Below the pieces are notes generated by a model, which worked only from the letters and a program-made list of their open reading frames with translations, ran no database searches and was not told the DNA's origin. Position numbers and translations under genes: made by a program. This document shows positions 48,820 to 59,350 of a stretch of DNA of 64,000 nt, piece after piece. Position 1 is the first letter of the stretch; every line of letters starts with the position of its first letter. The stretch is from Bacillus halotolerans (lineage in GTDB: Bacteria; Bacillota; Bacilli; Bacillales; Bacillaceae): the NCBI RefSeq assembly GCF_001517105.1, contig NZ_LPVF01000009.1, positions 365,742-429,741 on the forward strand. The letters are read 5' to 3'.

Positions 48820-50578
48820 GTTCTTCTCCCTCTTTCATTTGCTGCATAGGTACTTGAAAAGAAAACTCTGTCCCTTTATGTACCTCACTCTTGATATGTA
48901 ATGCAGCCTGCTGGCCGAATAAACCGATCAGCCGCTGATTCAGATTATAAAGCGCAGTCCCTGTTCCTTCCTTAGAAGGCAGCGGTTTATTCCCCAGTTC
49001 CGGCAAGACGTCCGGCGGAATTCCGCGTCCATTGTCCGTGACCTTCATATAGACGGATGACTCATCAGATAAGACACAAACCATTACTTTGCACATGTCT
49101 TGTTTTTTTGGAAATGCGTGCCGTAATGCGTTTTCAACAAGCACCTGCAAGACAAACGGAGGAATCTCAATTTGCTCCAGCCTGCTGTCAATATCAAGCT
49201 CAATCTTATATTTCCCGGGAAAACGCGCCTGTTCTAATGACAGATAGGCTTGAAGATGATTCAGCTCCTTCGAAAGCGGAATCAGCAGCTGCCTTGCTCC
49301 CTGGAGATTAGAACGAAAGTACACGCTAAGCTGCAGCAAAAGCTTACGGGTTTTTTCAACATCTGTCCGGCATAAAGCAGAAATCGTATTGATGGCATTA
49401 AATAAAAAATGCGGGTTAACCTGTGCTTGAAGCGCTTTGATTTCCGCATCCTTCAGAAGCTTGCTTTGCAGCTCGGCTTCACCGAGCTCAAGCTGTGTCG
49501 AAAACAGCATGGCCAGCCCCTCGGCAAGCTCCTCCTCTACCTGACTGAGACCGGCCGGGCTTTTAAAATACATTTTTAACGTTCCGATTGTGTTGCCGTT
49601 TGATGTCAAAGGCAGTACAATCGCCGCGTGCAAAGGGCATTCCGAATGGGTGCATTCAATCTCTTCCTGTGAAGTAGCCTTCATGATGCGCCCAGTTTTA
49701 ATTACCTTTTTAGACAGGCCTGTGATCAGGCTTTCAGATGGGATATGATGATCCATTCCCGCGCCGACATGCGCAAGTATTTTCTCATTGTCCGTCAGAG
49801 ATACCGCATCCGTTCCGGTCATCTTATGGATGATGGCCGCTACACTTTTACAAGAGCTTTCATTTAACCCTTGACGGAAAAAAGGAAGCGTCTGATCGGC
49901 AATGGTCAGCACCCTGTGCGTTTCAAGCGCCCTTGCCTGTTCTTCCTTGCGAATAATGGTTTGAATAATCGACAGGAAAATAAAGCTGCCTGTTCCGTTA
50001 ATGAGGATCATCGGAATCCCGATCATGCTGACAAGCTCCCAAGCGTCATTGAACGGCTTTGCCATCAGCAAAATAATGAGCATTTGCAAGGTCTCCATAC
50101 CGATCCCGACGAGGGCTGCGATACGCGGTGTCGGCATTCGATAGCGCTTCGTAAAATACCTGCCGATCCATCCCGCTAGAAACCCTGCTAAAACGGATGA
50201 GACCGCACAGCTTAAAGCCGTGCTGCCGCCGAGCGAAAAACGATGTAGGCCTGCTAATAAACCGATTCCCGCTCCTACAAACGGCCCGCCTAAAAGCCCG
50301 CCTATTTCAACGCCCAAAATACGGGTATTTGCAATAGAGCCCGACGGATCTATTGTAAACACCCAATCATTATTCACAATCATATGTTTTTGAATTTCGA
50401 TGCCGGTATAATTGCTGATGATGCTGAAAAGAGAAAAAATAGAAATCAATACGGCTTTTCCTTTGTAGCCCTCCGGATTTTGAAGAGCCTGTCTGAAAAG
50501 TTTAGTGTGGGCCAGAATAAATCCCAATATAACAATAATCCCTACCCTTTCCAGCATCATGATCATTAATTGAATCAT
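48797..50578 (-). CDS. lytS: Sensor histidine kinase LytS
   Basis: Membrane sensor of the LytST system, responding to pyruvate in B. subtilis. From MIQLMIMMLERVG, chosen for AGGTG spacing over an upstream in-frame GTG, it has 593 residues. It carries a 5TM-5TMR_LYT sensor region (about 1-200), a GAF-like domain (about 215-355), and a HisKA_7-type kinase with LKALQAQVNPHFLFNAINTIS (phospho-His) and the ATPase motif VTDNGRGIPPDVL. Its 3' end overlaps the lytT start by 23 bases, so the two are coupled. The kinase itself appears intact. Confidence 0.95.
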   Translation of the reverse strand: MIQLMIMMLERVGIIVILGFILAHTKLFRQALQNPEGYKGKAVLISIFSLFSIISNYTGIEIQKHMIVNNDWVFTIDPSGSIANTRILGVEIGGLLGGPFVGAGIGLLAGLHRFSLGGSTALSCAVSSVLAGFLAGWIGRYFTKRYRMPTPRIAALVGIGMETLQMLIILLMAKPFNDAWELVSMIGIPMILINGTGSFIFLSIIQTIIRKEEQARALETHRVLTIADQTLPFFRQGLNESSCKSVAAIIHKMTGTDAVSLTDNEKILAHVGAGMDHHIPSESLITGLSKKVIKTGRIMKATSQEEIECTHSECPLHAAIVLPLTSNGNTIGTLKMYFKSPAGLSQVEEELAEGLAMLFSTQLELGEAELQSKLLKDAEIKALQAQVNPHFLFNAINTISALCRTDVEKTRKLLLQLSVYFRSNLQGARQLLIPLSKELNHLQAYLSLEQARFPGKYKIELDIDSRLEQIEIPPFVLQVLVENALRHAFPKKQDMCKVMVCVLSDESSVYMKVTDNGRGIPPDVLPELGNKPLPSKEGTGTALYNLNQRLIGLFGQQAALHIKSEVHKGTEFSFQVPMQQMKEGEEHAQGVNS

Positions 50579-50751
50579 CTGTGTCACCTGTTCTTTCCCA
50601 TTTCATTTTATCATTTTTTCGGTAAACCGTTTCATGGCTGACTGTTTTTTTAAAATCGTCTGAAAACATATTTCACAAGGCTTTTATCTATTGTAGAATA
50701 AACATGAGCCTTTTGGCAGAAAGAATTGAATCTGAAGCAGAGGAGAAGATC

Positions 50752-51531
50752 ATGAAAGCCGTATTTTTTGATTTAGACGATACACTACTGTGGGATGAGA
50801 AAAGCGTCAGAACAACATTTGCAGAAACATGTTTACAGGCCGAGAAAAAATATGGTCTTGACCCTGAGGAATTCGAAGCAGCTGTTCGGGAAGCGGCGAG
50901 AGAATTGTACATGTCTTACGAGACATACCCTTATACGGTGATGATCGGCATTAACCCATTTGAAGGGCTGTGGTCAAATTTCTCCGAGCCGATCAGTGAA
51001 GGATTTCAGAAGCTGAATAAGATTGTGCCGGAGTACAGACGAAACGCATGGACAAACGGCCTAAAAGCGCTGGGTGTCGACGATCCGGCATATGGTGAAT
51101 ATTTGGGAGAGTTTTTTGCAGCGGAACGCCGAAAACGCCCGTTTGTTTACGATGAAACATTTGATGTGCTTGATCAATTAAAAGGAAAGTATGAATTGCT
51201 GCTTTTGACTAACGGCGATCCGAGTCTGCAAAAGGAGAAGCTCGCCGGCGTGCCTGAGCTCGCCCCTTATTTCAATGAAATTGTCATCTCAGGCGCTTTT
51301 GGCAAAGGGAAACCCGATGCTTCTATTTTCGAGCATTGCCTGCAGCTAATGAAGATCCAGAAAGAGGATGCCATCATGGTCGGCGATAATTTGAATACTG
51401 ATATTTTAGGCGCTTCCAGAGCCGGAATCAAAACCGTTTGGATCAACCGGACGGATAAGAAAAATGAAACAGAAGTGACGCCTGATCACATCATCAGCAG
51501 CCTTCATGATTTGTTTCCTATTTTAGAACAT
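50752..51531 (+). CDS. ysaA: HAD-superfamily hydrolase
   Basis: Predicted phosphatase of the HAD superfamily. The start [16 protein letters not shown] with AGAGGAG upstream gives about 260 residues and is preferred over the 16-codon-longer frame. HAD motif [12 protein letters not shown], motif II LLLTNG, motif III GKGKPD with Lys, motif [15 protein letters not shown]. The natural substrate is unknown. It converges on thrS across a shared terminator. The open frame ends with the stop codon at 51535-51537. Confidence 0.88.
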
Positions 51532-51535
51532 AAAT

Positions 51536-51573
51536 AAAAAAGCATGATCTCTTTCATGAGATCATGCTTTTTT
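51536..51573. terminator. Bidirectional terminator between ysaA and thrS
   Basis: A 15-bp stem AAAAAAGCATGATCT with AGATCATGCTTTTTT separates two convergent genes. Confidence 0.92.
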
Positions 51574-51576
51574 GTA

Positions 51577-53508
51577 TTATTTCTTCGCTTCAGCTACAGC
51601 CTTTTTCACAAAATCATCAAGTGAAATGGTTTCAGACTTCTGCTCTCCGTATTTACGGACGTTTACCGCACCGTTTTCTGCTTCTTGGTCACCGACCACA
51701 AGCATGTACGGAATTTTTTGCATTTGCGCTTCGCGGATTTTGTAGCCGATTTTTTCATCACGGCTGTCGACTTCTACACGCAGGCCTTCACGCTGGAGGC
51801 TCTCTTGTACTTGCTTCGCATAATCCAAATGCACAGCCGGAGAAACCGGGATGACTTGGAACTGAACCGGTGCAAGCCATGTTGGAAGTGCGCCTTTATG
51901 CTCTTCGATTAAGAATGCAACAAAACGTTCCATTGTTGATACCACACCTCTGTGAATAACAACCGGACGATGCTGCTTGCCGTCTTCACCGATATATGTC
52001 AGATCGAAGCGTTCAGGCAGCAAGAAGTCCAGCTGAACAGTAGACAATGTTTCTTCCTTGCCGATCGCTGTTTTCACCTGAACATCAAGTTTAGGGCCGT
52101 AGAATGCCGCTTCACCTTCTGCTTCGTAATAGTCGTGGCCGATTTCGTCCATTGCAGATTTCAGCATGGATTGCGCTTTGTTCCACATTTCATCATCATC
52201 AAAGTATTTCTCTGTGTCTTCCGGATCACGGTAAGACAGACGGAATGTGTAATCACTTAAACCGAAATCTTCATATACATCCTGGATTAAACGGACTGTA
52301 CGGATAAACTCATCCTTAATTTGATCCGGGCGTACAAAGATGTGTGCATCATTCAACGTCATTCCGCGTACGCGCTGAAGCCCTGACAGCGCACCTGACA
52401 TTTCATAGCGGTGCATCGTTCCCAACTCCGCAATACGGATTGGAAGTTCGCGGTAGCTGTGAATGTCTTGTTTGTAAATCATCATATGGTGCGGGCAGTT
52501 CATCGGACGCAATACAAGTGTTTCGTTGTCCATTTCCATCGGAGGGAACATGCCTTCTTGATAATGATCCCAGTGTCCTGATGTTTCATACAGCTCTTTG
52601 CTTCCAAGCACTGGTGTATAGACGTGTTCATAGCCGAGGCTGATTTCTTTATCGACAATGTAGCGCTCGATCGTGCGGCGGATTGTCGCGCCTTTTGGCA
52701 TCCAAAGCGGCAGACCTTGTCCGACTTTTTGAGAATTCGCAAACAGCTTTAATTCTTTGCCGAGTTTTCTGTGGTCACGCTCTTTTGCTTCTTCAAGCAT
52801 GCGAAGATGCTCGTCAAGATCAGCTTTTTTGAAGAAAGCTGTTCCGTATACACGCTGAAGCATTTGATTATTGCTGTCACCGCGCCAATATGCACCTGCA
52901 AGGCTTAACAGCTTAAACTCTTTAATTTTTCCTGTTGATGGAACGTGTACGCCGCGGCACAGGTCAAAGAATTCGCCCTGCTCGTAAATCGATACGGTTT
53001 CTCCCTCAGGAATCGCATCCAGCAGTTCAAGCTTCAGGTCATCGCCGATTTCCGCAAAGCGGGCTTTCGCTTCTTCACGGCTGACTTCTTTTCGAACGAT
53101 CGGAAGGTTCGCATTGACGATTTTTTTCATTTCTTTCTCGATTTTCGGCAGATCCTCCGGCGTAATCGCTTCTTCCATTTCTACATCATAGTAAAAACCG
53201 TTTTCGATAACAGGACCGACACCGAATTTCACGTCTTTGTAAATGCGTTTAATCGCTTGTGCCAGCAAGTGAGCCGTACTGTGGCGCATAATCTCAAGAC
53301 CCTCTTCTGATCCTTCAGTAATGATTTCCACAGTGCCGTCTTCGTTGATCGGCGTTTTCAAATCGATTTCTTTTCCGTTCAGTTTTCCGGCTAATGATTT
53401 CTTTTTTAATCCCGGACTGATGGATGCCGCGATATCTTCTGTTGTTGTTCCTTTCGCAAACTCCTTGACTGCTCCATCAGGAAATGTGATTTTTACCATA
53501 TCTGACAT
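51577..53508 (-). CDS. thrS: Threonyl-tRNA synthetase
   Basis: Charges tRNA-Thr. The start [17 protein letters not shown] gives the family length of 643 residues; the longer frame runs into the leader terminator. It has N-terminal TGS and editing domains ([11 protein letters not shown] with the zinc-like His), then the class II core with zinc ligands ([14 protein letters not shown]), [17 protein letters not shown] motif 2, [11 protein letters not shown] motif 3, and a C-terminal anticodon-binding domain. Controlled by a T-box leader. Confidence 0.97.
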   Translation of the reverse strand: MSDMVKITFPDGAVKEFAKGTTTEDIAASISPGLKKKSLAGKLNGKEIDLKTPINEDGTVEIITEGSEEGLEIMRHSTAHLLAQAIKRIYKDVKFGVGPVIENGFYYDVEMEEAITPEDLPKIEKEMKKIVNANLPIVRKEVSREEAKARFAEIGDDLKLELLDAIPEGETVSIYEQGEFFDLCRGVHVPSTGKIKEFKLLSLAGAYWRGDSNNQMLQRVYGTAFFKKADLDEHLRMLEEAKERDHRKLGKELKLFANSQKVGQGLPLWMPKGATIRRTIERYIVDKEISLGYEHVYTPVLGSKELYETSGHWDHYQEGMFPPMEMDNETLVLRPMNCPHHMMIYKQDIHSYRELPIRIAELGTMHRYEMSGALSGLQRVRGMTLNDAHIFVRPDQIKDEFIRTVRLIQDVYEDFGLSDYTFRLSYRDPEDTEKYFDDDEMWNKAQSMLKSAMDEIGHDYYEAEGEAAFYGPKLDVQVKTAIGKEETLSTVQLDFLLPERFDLTYIGEDGKQHRPVVIHRGVVSTMERFVAFLIEEHKGALPTWLAPVQFQVIPVSPAVHLDYAKQVQESLQREGLRVEVDSRDEKIGYKIREAQMQKIPYMLVVGDQEAENGAVNVRKYGEQKSETISLDDFVKKAVAEAKK

Positions 53509-53532
53509 CATTGTCACTCCTTTTTTGCATAT

Positions 53533-53811
53533 AAAAACCCCGCCCCCTATGAAAGGGACGAGGTTGAATAAACGGAATCGTGGTTCCACCCTTTTTTCCG
53601 CAAGCCAATACACCGGCACCTGCGGCTCTAAACTCTGTAACGGGAGTTCCCGTCAGCTATTACTGTTCCTTATAAAGGGGTTCACAGCTGAAGTTCAAAG
53701 GCGGTAAAGCGAATGGTCCTTAGCTGGGAAGCTTGCAGCCGTGACTTCCCTCTCTTTAAGCCGGTATCATTCCTTCATGTCCTTATCAGTACGTGTGTCA
53801 ATCTTAATCTC
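53533..53811 (-). promoter_or_regulatory. T-box leader of thrS
   Basis: Minus-strand leader with the T-box core AGGGTGGAACCACG (about 53580-53595), followed by a terminator hairpin (CTCGTCCCTTTC with GGGGGCGGGG and a U tract near 53533). The stretch between the thrS and ytxC genes (about 395 bp) is filled by this leader and its promoter. Confidence 0.93.
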
Positions 53812-53817
53812 CTATGT

Positions 53818-53846
53818 ATTATAAATTGTTCGTTCCAAAAAATCAA
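53818..53846 (-). promoter_or_regulatory. SigA promoter of thrS
   Basis: Minus-strand TTGATT (53841-53846), 17-bp spacer, TATAAT (53818-53823), directly before the T-box leader. Confidence 0.85.
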
Positions 53847-53903
53847 CACGATTGTATTTCCTTTTTTTCAAGCGGCAGCCTTATGTTTACAGGCTGCCGG
53901 CAC

Positions 53904-54749
53904 TTATCCCTCTGAGTGCTTGACCGGTGTTTCAGCGTTTGAAAACGCCTGAAGCGGAAGCATTTGCACACGCTCTTGAAATACGTTTTGAATCGTCCTT
54001 ACCATCATATGCTCGGGCTGGTCTGTATAGAGAATCACCTCATCAGGCGCGATGGAGATCAGCGGCGCAAGCAAATGGGAGTCAATGTACATGGGATGAT
54101 CCCGGACAAATCGCCTGTCTATGTATTTCATTTTTTCCCGTTCCGGCACATAGCGCATCTCCCACAGTGTAAATGAACCATCATGGACAATGTGCACCCT
54201 TTTGATTCGCGGCGGTTTAGCCATTACATAGTCTCTGAGTGTCTGAATAAAGTTTTGGTACTCCTGCTCCATCTTATATTCGTCTATTGCCGCTTCCACA
54301 GTTTCTCTAAGCTGTTCGTAGTACTGTCCGAGGCGAAAGGTTTGAAAGGAACGAATTGAAAATACCCCGTCCTCTAAACAAATCGTTTGGAGCTCATCTG
54401 AAATACACTTCTTGCGCGGCGGCTTCATCGGTTCAAACGGAAGAACATCAGCTTCTCCTTCTATAATACTGTGTGCGAGCTGAAGGATTTGCTGCTGCTC
54501 ATCCTGGTCCGTGAAACAATACGTCTCTTCAATCAACGACAGCATATGCTCGTCTTCTTTGCAATCTAAAAAAAACTTGACCAGAATCGGCTCCATAAAA
54601 CTCTGAATAGAGAAAGCCGGCTCAGCTTTTTCAATCCCGATTTTTCGTATGCCTTCACGGACAATGATGTTTTTCTGATCGTCCGAATGCTGAATGAGAT
54701 GTAAAAAAGCGGCTGTATCATGGTCATCTTCAAAGATTATTTCAAGCAT
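53904..54749 (-). CDS. ytxC: Sporulation protein YtxC
   Basis: A 281-residue soluble protein of the YtxC family, found in spore-forming Bacilli and made during sporulation, with no known biochemistry. The sequence starts MLEIIFEDDHDTAAFLHLIQ and shows no catalytic motif. It is separated from ytxB by 78 bp and lies in the same direction. Confidence 0.85.
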   Translation of the reverse strand: MLEIIFEDDHDTAAFLHLIQHSDDQKNIIVREGIRKIGIEKAEPAFSIQSFMEPILVKFFLDCKEDEHMLSLIEETYCFTDQDEQQQILQLAHSIIEGEADVLPFEPMKPPRKKCISDELQTICLEDGVFSIRSFQTFRLGQYYEQLRETVEAAIDEYKMEQEYQNFIQTLRDYVMAKPPRIKRVHIVHDGSFTLWEMRYVPEREKMKYIDRRFVRDHPMYIDSHLLAPLISIAPDEVILYTDQPEHMMVRTIQNVFQERVQMLPLQAFSNAETPVKHSEG

Positions 54750-54827
54750 GTTTGTCCCCCCTTACGGCATCTGTTACAAGTATATGGGGGATGTTTTTAA
54801 AATAGACGTAAAGGTCACCGGCAAATC

Positions 54828-55469
54828 TTAATTTGATTCTTGAAACAAGCTTTGCATTTTCTTTCTGAAGATAAATGGCAGCGCCATAAAAATGATATAA
54901 AATCCGAGGACGAGAAAGAAGGCGGGCAAATTGCCCGTGAAAAAGCTTGCTCCCAGCACGTTCAGTGCAATGGTCCCAGGGATGATTCCCGCAGCCGTCG
55001 CCGCAAAGTATGGGAGCGGCTTGACATTAGAAAGCCCTGCCGCATAGCTGACGAAGTCAAAATTAATCGGAAGGATCCGCAGAAGAAAGATATAGAAAAA
55101 ACCGTTTTCCTCCATCTGCTTCTGGATGTTTTCCAGCCTTTCGTGATGGCTGTTGGTTTTTGCCGCAAACAGACCGGCTGCAAAAAATGAGACAGCCGAA
55201 GCGCACATCGACCCAAATAGTGTGTAGAGCGTGCCGAGAATCGGGCCAAAGGCCAGACCGCCCGCAATAGAAATAACTGATACCGGAAATAATACAAGCG
55301 GCCTGACGATCGATATCCCGATAAAGATAAGCGGCGCAAAGATGCCGAATGATAGAACCCATATCCTGATTTCTTTCGGAGATAGATTTAGATACCTTTT
55401 ATTTGCCCAAAAAATCAAGCCTGCTCCCGCAAGCACTGCCAGCCATTTAACAGCCGTTTTTAGTTTCAT
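54828..55469 (-). CDS. ytxB: TVP38/TMEM64 (DedA/VTT-like) membrane protein
   Basis: A 213-residue membrane protein with about five hydrophobic segments and the VTT-domain pattern: ALVLFPVSVISIAGGLAFG-like LVLFPVSVISIAGGLAFGPI, GTLYTLFGSMCASAVSFFAA, LRILPINFDFVSYAAGLSNV and PYFAATAAGIIPGTIALN. Family members may scramble or translocate lipids; the role in Bacillus is uncertain. It lies 36 bp after dnaI. Confidence 0.88.
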   Translation of the reverse strand: MKLKTAVKWLAVLAGAGLIFWANKRYLNLSPKEIRIWVLSFGIFAPLIFIGISIVRPLVLFPVSVISIAGGLAFGPILGTLYTLFGSMCASAVSFFAAGLFAAKTNSHHERLENIQKQMEENGFFYIFLLRILPINFDFVSYAAGLSNVKPLPYFAATAAGIIPGTIALNVLGASFFTGNLPAFFLVLGFYIIFMALPFIFRKKMQSLFQESN

Positions 55470-55505
55470 ACCCTCAGTTCCTTCCCCTTTGAACCGCAGC
55501 GGTTA

Positions 55506-56438
55506 TTAATGGCGGCGGTTTTCTCCGTCAAGACGGATAGGAGCAGCCAGATATAATATCCGCTCCATTAATCTTGCCGCTTTCACTTCTTCCTTTTCTC
55601 CCCTTTGAGAATACGTAAAATGATGTTTCAGCTCATCAGGCGAGAAATTAGAAGAGAAGAAAGTCGGCAGCTGCTGGGACATTCGGTGCTGAAGCACTGT
55701 CCCGATGACTTCATCCCTGACCCAGCTCGTCATCGATTCTGCTCCGATGTCGTCGAGCATCAATACAGGCGTGGTTTTTACCATGTTCAGCTTTTCTTCC
55801 AACGAATGATCTTGAAGCGAATTTTTCAGCTCTCTGACAAATTCGGGCACATAGACGATCATGGAGGAATACTCTTTTTCCGCCAGCTCATTGGCAATAG
55901 CGGCGAGCATAAAGGTTTTCCCTACACCGAACTTGCCGTACAAATATAATCCTTTCCCTTTTCCCGTCTCATTATAGCTTTTCAGAAAATCCGTGACATG
56001 CTGGAACATTGCAAGTCTGCTCGGATCATTAATATCGACCTGCTGGAACGTCGCTCCGAGAAGATCCTGCTGAATATACATGCTTTTCATGAGGGACTTC
56101 TGTTTTTTCTGCTGATCGAGCTTTCGTTTGACCGGACATTCGTAATACTCGATATCAATAGAGCGGCCGGTCATCACAAGCTTCGGATGGTAGCCCTCCA
56201 ACAGATTATTGCTGTTTTCGTCTTCTGAACAATAAGAGCAGTGCTTGCTCTGTCCACTATATTCATAAAGCTTATTTAAGCTTCTTTCAATCATTTTTTG
56301 ATCGATGACGTTTTCATTTTCCTTTAAAAATGCCTGAACGTCTTGATCCTTCATCACTTTTTCCTTCATTTGTTCAAGACGCTTTTGGAAATCCGGTCTG
56401 CCGGTTACGCCCTGCAGGGAACGGCTGATTGGTTCCAT
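55506..56438 (-). CDS. dnaI: Helicase loader DnaI
   Basis: AAA+ ATPase that loads the replicative helicase DnaC at oriC and at restart forks. The 310-residue protein has an N-terminal zinc-binding domain (CSYCSED and a later YYECPVK), Walker A LYGKFGVGKTFMLAAIA, Walker B PVLMLDDIGAESM, and a C-terminal sensor region. It is 27 bp after dnaB, in the dnaB-dnaI operon. Confidence 0.96.
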   Translation of the reverse strand: MEPISRSLQGVTGRPDFQKRLEQMKEKVMKDQDVQAFLKENENVIDQKMIERSLNKLYEYSGQSKHCSYCSEDENSNNLLEGYHPKLVMTGRSIDIEYYECPVKRKLDQQKKQKSLMKSMYIQQDLLGATFQQVDINDPSRLAMFQHVTDFLKSYNETGKGKGLYLYGKFGVGKTFMLAAIANELAEKEYSSMIVYVPEFVRELKNSLQDHSLEEKLNMVKTTPVLMLDDIGAESMTSWVRDEVIGTVLQHRMSQQLPTFFSSNFSPDELKHHFTYSQRGEKEEVKAARLMERILYLAAPIRLDGENRRH

Positions 56439-56465
56439 GTATTACTTCACCCCGCATCTCTGCTC

Positions 56466-57887
56466 TTAATAGGCAGAGTATTTTTTCAGTTTTTTCATTT
56501 CTTCCATCATCTTTTTCTTCTGTTCTTCCAAGTCCTGTTCTTGCAGCATTTGCTGTCCGGTTTCAGAATCGGAAGCCGTTTTCTTTTCTTTCATCCAGTC
56601 AGGAAGTTTTTCCTCGCGAATCACTTTTTGATTTCGTTTAGAAGATTGGCTCGTTTTCCCTTCAGCCCATTCGAGATACTGGCGGTTTTCTTCTATGGCA
56701 AGCTTCATCGCTTCTCTGACCGTTTTGACTTTTTTGCGCGCCCAATGGGAGGCAATTTTTTGTATATAGTTTTTCGACAGCTTCATGTCGGTTTTCAGCA
56801 TGACGTAATAAATCAATACATTTGTGACGCCTGGCTCCAGCTTCTGTTCAAACATAATCTCTTCTATAATTTTCAAATCTGCTTTTGACGGTTCGGTTCC
56901 GTCCGCGATATCCTGAAGAAGCTTTTTCGGTGAGATGACCTCCAGCAATGCGATCAGCTCACTATCCAGCGAATCCTCTTCTGCCGCTTTTCCGCCTTCA
57001 CGCAGATGTACCGGCTGTGTTTTCTCCACTAAGTCCGGCAGCTGTCCGTTCCTCTCGATTTGGTACCAGTCGCTTGCCGCTTTTCTTAAAGCTTCGGTGG
57101 TAATCACTTCATGCTCATCGATCGCGCTCATGACAACGTTTTGCATCTGCAAAGGATCAATGCCGTACAAATAAGAAAGCTTTTTAATCGTTTCCCGCAC
57201 CTGCTGCGTCATTGCTTTTCTTGGAATCATCGTCTCCGAAAGCCCCGCTAAAAACAAATCAAAATCGAACACATCCTCTGTAACGATATAGGACGGAGCC
57301 TGTCCGACAGTTGTATACTCCCTTCCCGTCGCAAGTCTCACCGTTTCCTCCATATCGGATGTGAGCTTCCATTCACTCGGCTGCAGTGATTCAAACGCAT
57401 GATTAAACGGCCTTGTAATGTCTTTGGCGTCTTCTGAAATCGCCGGATGCGTAAAAAATTGTTTTAACTGCTGATATTTTGTTTTTCCGACTCTGTTATA
57501 CAGAAAAACGTTCAGCATGCCGTCTTCGAAAAATTCATTCGGCCGCAGCGGCGACAGCAGTTCATATATAAAGAGGCGCTCCTGCCGCTCGGATTCTTTC
57601 ATATAGACTTTTAGCAATCCGATGCCCTCGAGCTTTCCCTGTTCCTGATGGATCGTTTTCAAATTGGACTGGGTCATTCCCATCAGCTGTCTATGTGTGG
57701 ATTCTCCGCCCCACAGACGGTTTTGTTCAAGTTCTCCCCACAATGTCATATAAAGAGAGAATGCAACAGGGCCGATTAAGGGCTGGTACAGTTGTGTAAT
57801 AATTTGTCTGTCAATATCCTGCAGCATTGATTTGCTCTTCACCACATAAGGGTCTACAGGCAGTACATCTTTCCAATAGTCAGCCAT
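56466..57887 (-). CDS. dnaB: Replication initiation and membrane-attachment protein DnaB
   Basis: Helicase co-loader specific to low-GC Firmicutes; remodels DNA with DnaD and DnaI at oriC. The 473-residue protein has the DnaB/DnaD N-terminal winged helix, a DDBH2 helical domain (about 300-400, with KLEPGVTNVLIYYVMLKTDMKLSKNYIQKIASHW), and a charged, coiled C-terminal tail. It starts the dnaB-dnaI run. Confidence 0.95.
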   Translation of the reverse strand: MADYWKDVLPVDPYVVKSKSMLQDIDRQIITQLYQPLIGPVAFSLYMTLWGELEQNRLWGGESTHRQLMGMTQSNLKTIHQEQGKLEGIGLLKVYMKESERQERLFIYELLSPLRPNEFFEDGMLNVFLYNRVGKTKYQQLKQFFTHPAISEDAKDITRPFNHAFESLQPSEWKLTSDMEETVRLATGREYTTVGQAPSYIVTEDVFDFDLFLAGLSETMIPRKAMTQQVRETIKKLSYLYGIDPLQMQNVVMSAIDEHEVITTEALRKAASDWYQIERNGQLPDLVEKTQPVHLREGGKAAEEDSLDSELIALLEVISPKKLLQDIADGTEPSKADLKIIEEIMFEQKLEPGVTNVLIYYVMLKTDMKLSKNYIQKIASHWARKKVKTVREAMKLAIEENRQYLEWAEGKTSQSSKRNQKVIREEKLPDWMKEKKTASDSETGQQMLQEQDLEEQKKKMMEEMKKLKKYSAY

Positions 57888-58000
57888 ACATTCTCAAACC
57901 TTCCGATTATGTTTCTACCTCTCATTTTACACCGTTTCGAATATCTATCAAATGCCAATTTTGCACATGAGAAAAGAGCTAGAAGAATCCTTTTAGCTCT

Positions 58001-58459
58001 TTAACGCTCTTTCTTTATTAAATCTTTTAATTCATCGATAAAGACATTAATATCTTTAAACTGCCTATAGACGGACGCGAACCGCACGTATGCGACTTCA
58101 TCAACCTTAGCCAGGCGGTCCATGACCATTTCTCCGACGAACTCGCTTTTCACTTCGGAACAGCCTTGATTGCGCAGTTCTTTTTCAATGTCAAAACACA
58201 TATCTTCCAGCGTTTTGAGTGAAACAGGCCTTTTTTCACACGCTTTAATAAGGCCGCGCAGCATTTTTTCCCTGCTGAATTCCTCTCGCACGCCTTCTTT
58301 TTTTACAACGATGAGCGGGGTTTCCTCCACTTTCTCAAAGGTAGTAAAGCGGTAATGGCAGGCTTCGCATTCCCGTCTTCTGCGAATGGATTTTCCGTCA
58401 TCCACAGGCCGTGAATCGAGGACTCGCGTTCCGTTATGATGGCATGAAGGACATTTCAA
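58001..58459 (-). CDS. nrdR: Transcriptional repressor NrdR
   Basis: Nucleotide-sensing repressor of ribonucleotide reductase genes. A TTG at 58457-58459, nine bases after GGGAG, gives the family length of 152 residues starting (M)[16 protein letters not shown]. It has the zinc ribbon with Cys3, Cys6, Cys31 and Cys34, then an ATP-cone domain ([17 protein letters not shown] onward). The longer upstream frame has no ribosome site. The 270 bp before speD hold no gene. Confidence 0.94.
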   Translation of the reverse strand: MKCPSCHHNGTRVLDSRPVDDGKSIRRRRECEACHYRFTTFEKVEETPLIVVKKEGVREEFSREKMLRGLIKACEKRPVSLKTLEDMCFDIEKELRNQGCSEVKSEFVGEMVMDRLAKVDEVAYVRFASVYRQFKDINVFIDELKDLIKKER

Positions 58460-58732
58460 TAAAATCAGCTCCCAACTATTTCGTTCCCTGCAATGTATAT
58501 TCGGCAGCCTCCGGCTATAAAATGATGTGACAGGCATCTGTCGGGAGAGCCGTTGTTTAGGCTGTGTCTAACAGCATCAGGCGGTTTATGACATATCTCT
58601 TTCTTATTTTACAAAAAAAACGGAAAAAGAAAAAGCTAGCCGCCCCTGTTTGTTCATAAAAATAAAAGGAGCATAAGCTAAAAAGCGCGTAACGGCTTTC
58701 TAGCTCCAGCTCCCTTTGTGTTCGTGTTTACT

Positions 58733-59113
58733 TTATAGGACTTTCGCTTGCGCCTGCTTAATCTGCACAGGCCCCATTCCTCTTGGTATTTCAATGTTTT
58801 CTCTTGTATCAGCATGTAATGCCTCTGCAATGTAGTCAGCAGCGACATTAGGATCTAAGTCTCCACAAGTATAAACATCAATGCTTGCATATCCGTGCTC
58901 AGGAAAACTGTGAATCGTTAAATGTGATTCAGAAATAATAACGACTCCGCTTACGCCCTGCGGTGCAAATTTGTGAAATGCAACCTCGCGCACCTCAGCT
59001 CCTGATTTTAAAGCAGCATTTACAAACGTTTTTTCAATAAAATCCATGTCATTCAGCTTATCAAAATCGCATCCCCATAGCTCGGAGATAACGTGACGCC
59101 CCATTGTTTCCAT
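58733..59113 (-). CDS. speD: S-Adenosylmethionine decarboxylase proenzyme
   Basis: Makes decarboxylated SAM for spermidine synthesis. The second of two close ATGs is chosen by spacing from AAGGGGGG, giving 126 residues from [16 protein letters not shown]. The proenzyme cleaves itself at Glu62-Ser63 in [15 protein letters not shown] to form the pyruvoyl cofactor; His68 and Cys83-region residues of the active site are present (VYTCGD). It lies after gapB and also has its own promoter. Confidence 0.96.
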
Positions 59114-59119
59114 AGTCAT

Positions 59120-59252
59120 GGACCCCCCTTAACAAGAATTAAAAAGTGAAGTTCCAACAACTGGGTCGGCTATTTACCACGGGGGAAAGTTAGTCCGGAG
59201 AGGTCCTAACCCTTTAAGTAATCCCGAAACAGTCTCAAGCAAGAAGTTCACG
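59120..59252 (-). promoter_or_regulatory. Possible structured 5' leader of speD
   Basis: About 130 bases separate the speD promoter from its start. Part of it can fold: GGGTTAG pairs with CTAAC-TTT-CCC across 59181-59213. It is followed by a run of C. No known riboswitch class is recognised. Confidence 0.35.
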
Positions 59253-59258
59253 AAAAAT

Positions 59259-59287
59259 AGTATACTGTGTTTAAGTCTAATTTGCAA
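59259..59287 (-). promoter_or_regulatory. Promoter of speD
   Basis: Minus-strand TTGCAA (59282-59287), 17-bp spacer, TATACT (59259-59264) in the gapB-speD gap, with no terminator visible before it. Confidence 0.75.
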
Positions 59288-59350
59288 GAAGCGTTTTTTC
59301 AGAAATATGCTGTTAAGGGTTTTTTCTTAAATTGTGTCCATGACCTTATT

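Noticed and set aside
58538..58732. Search for a gene or RNA between nrdR and speD
   Set aside because: Only a weak hairpin (58677-58704) without a clear U tract was seen; no ORF with a ribosome site.
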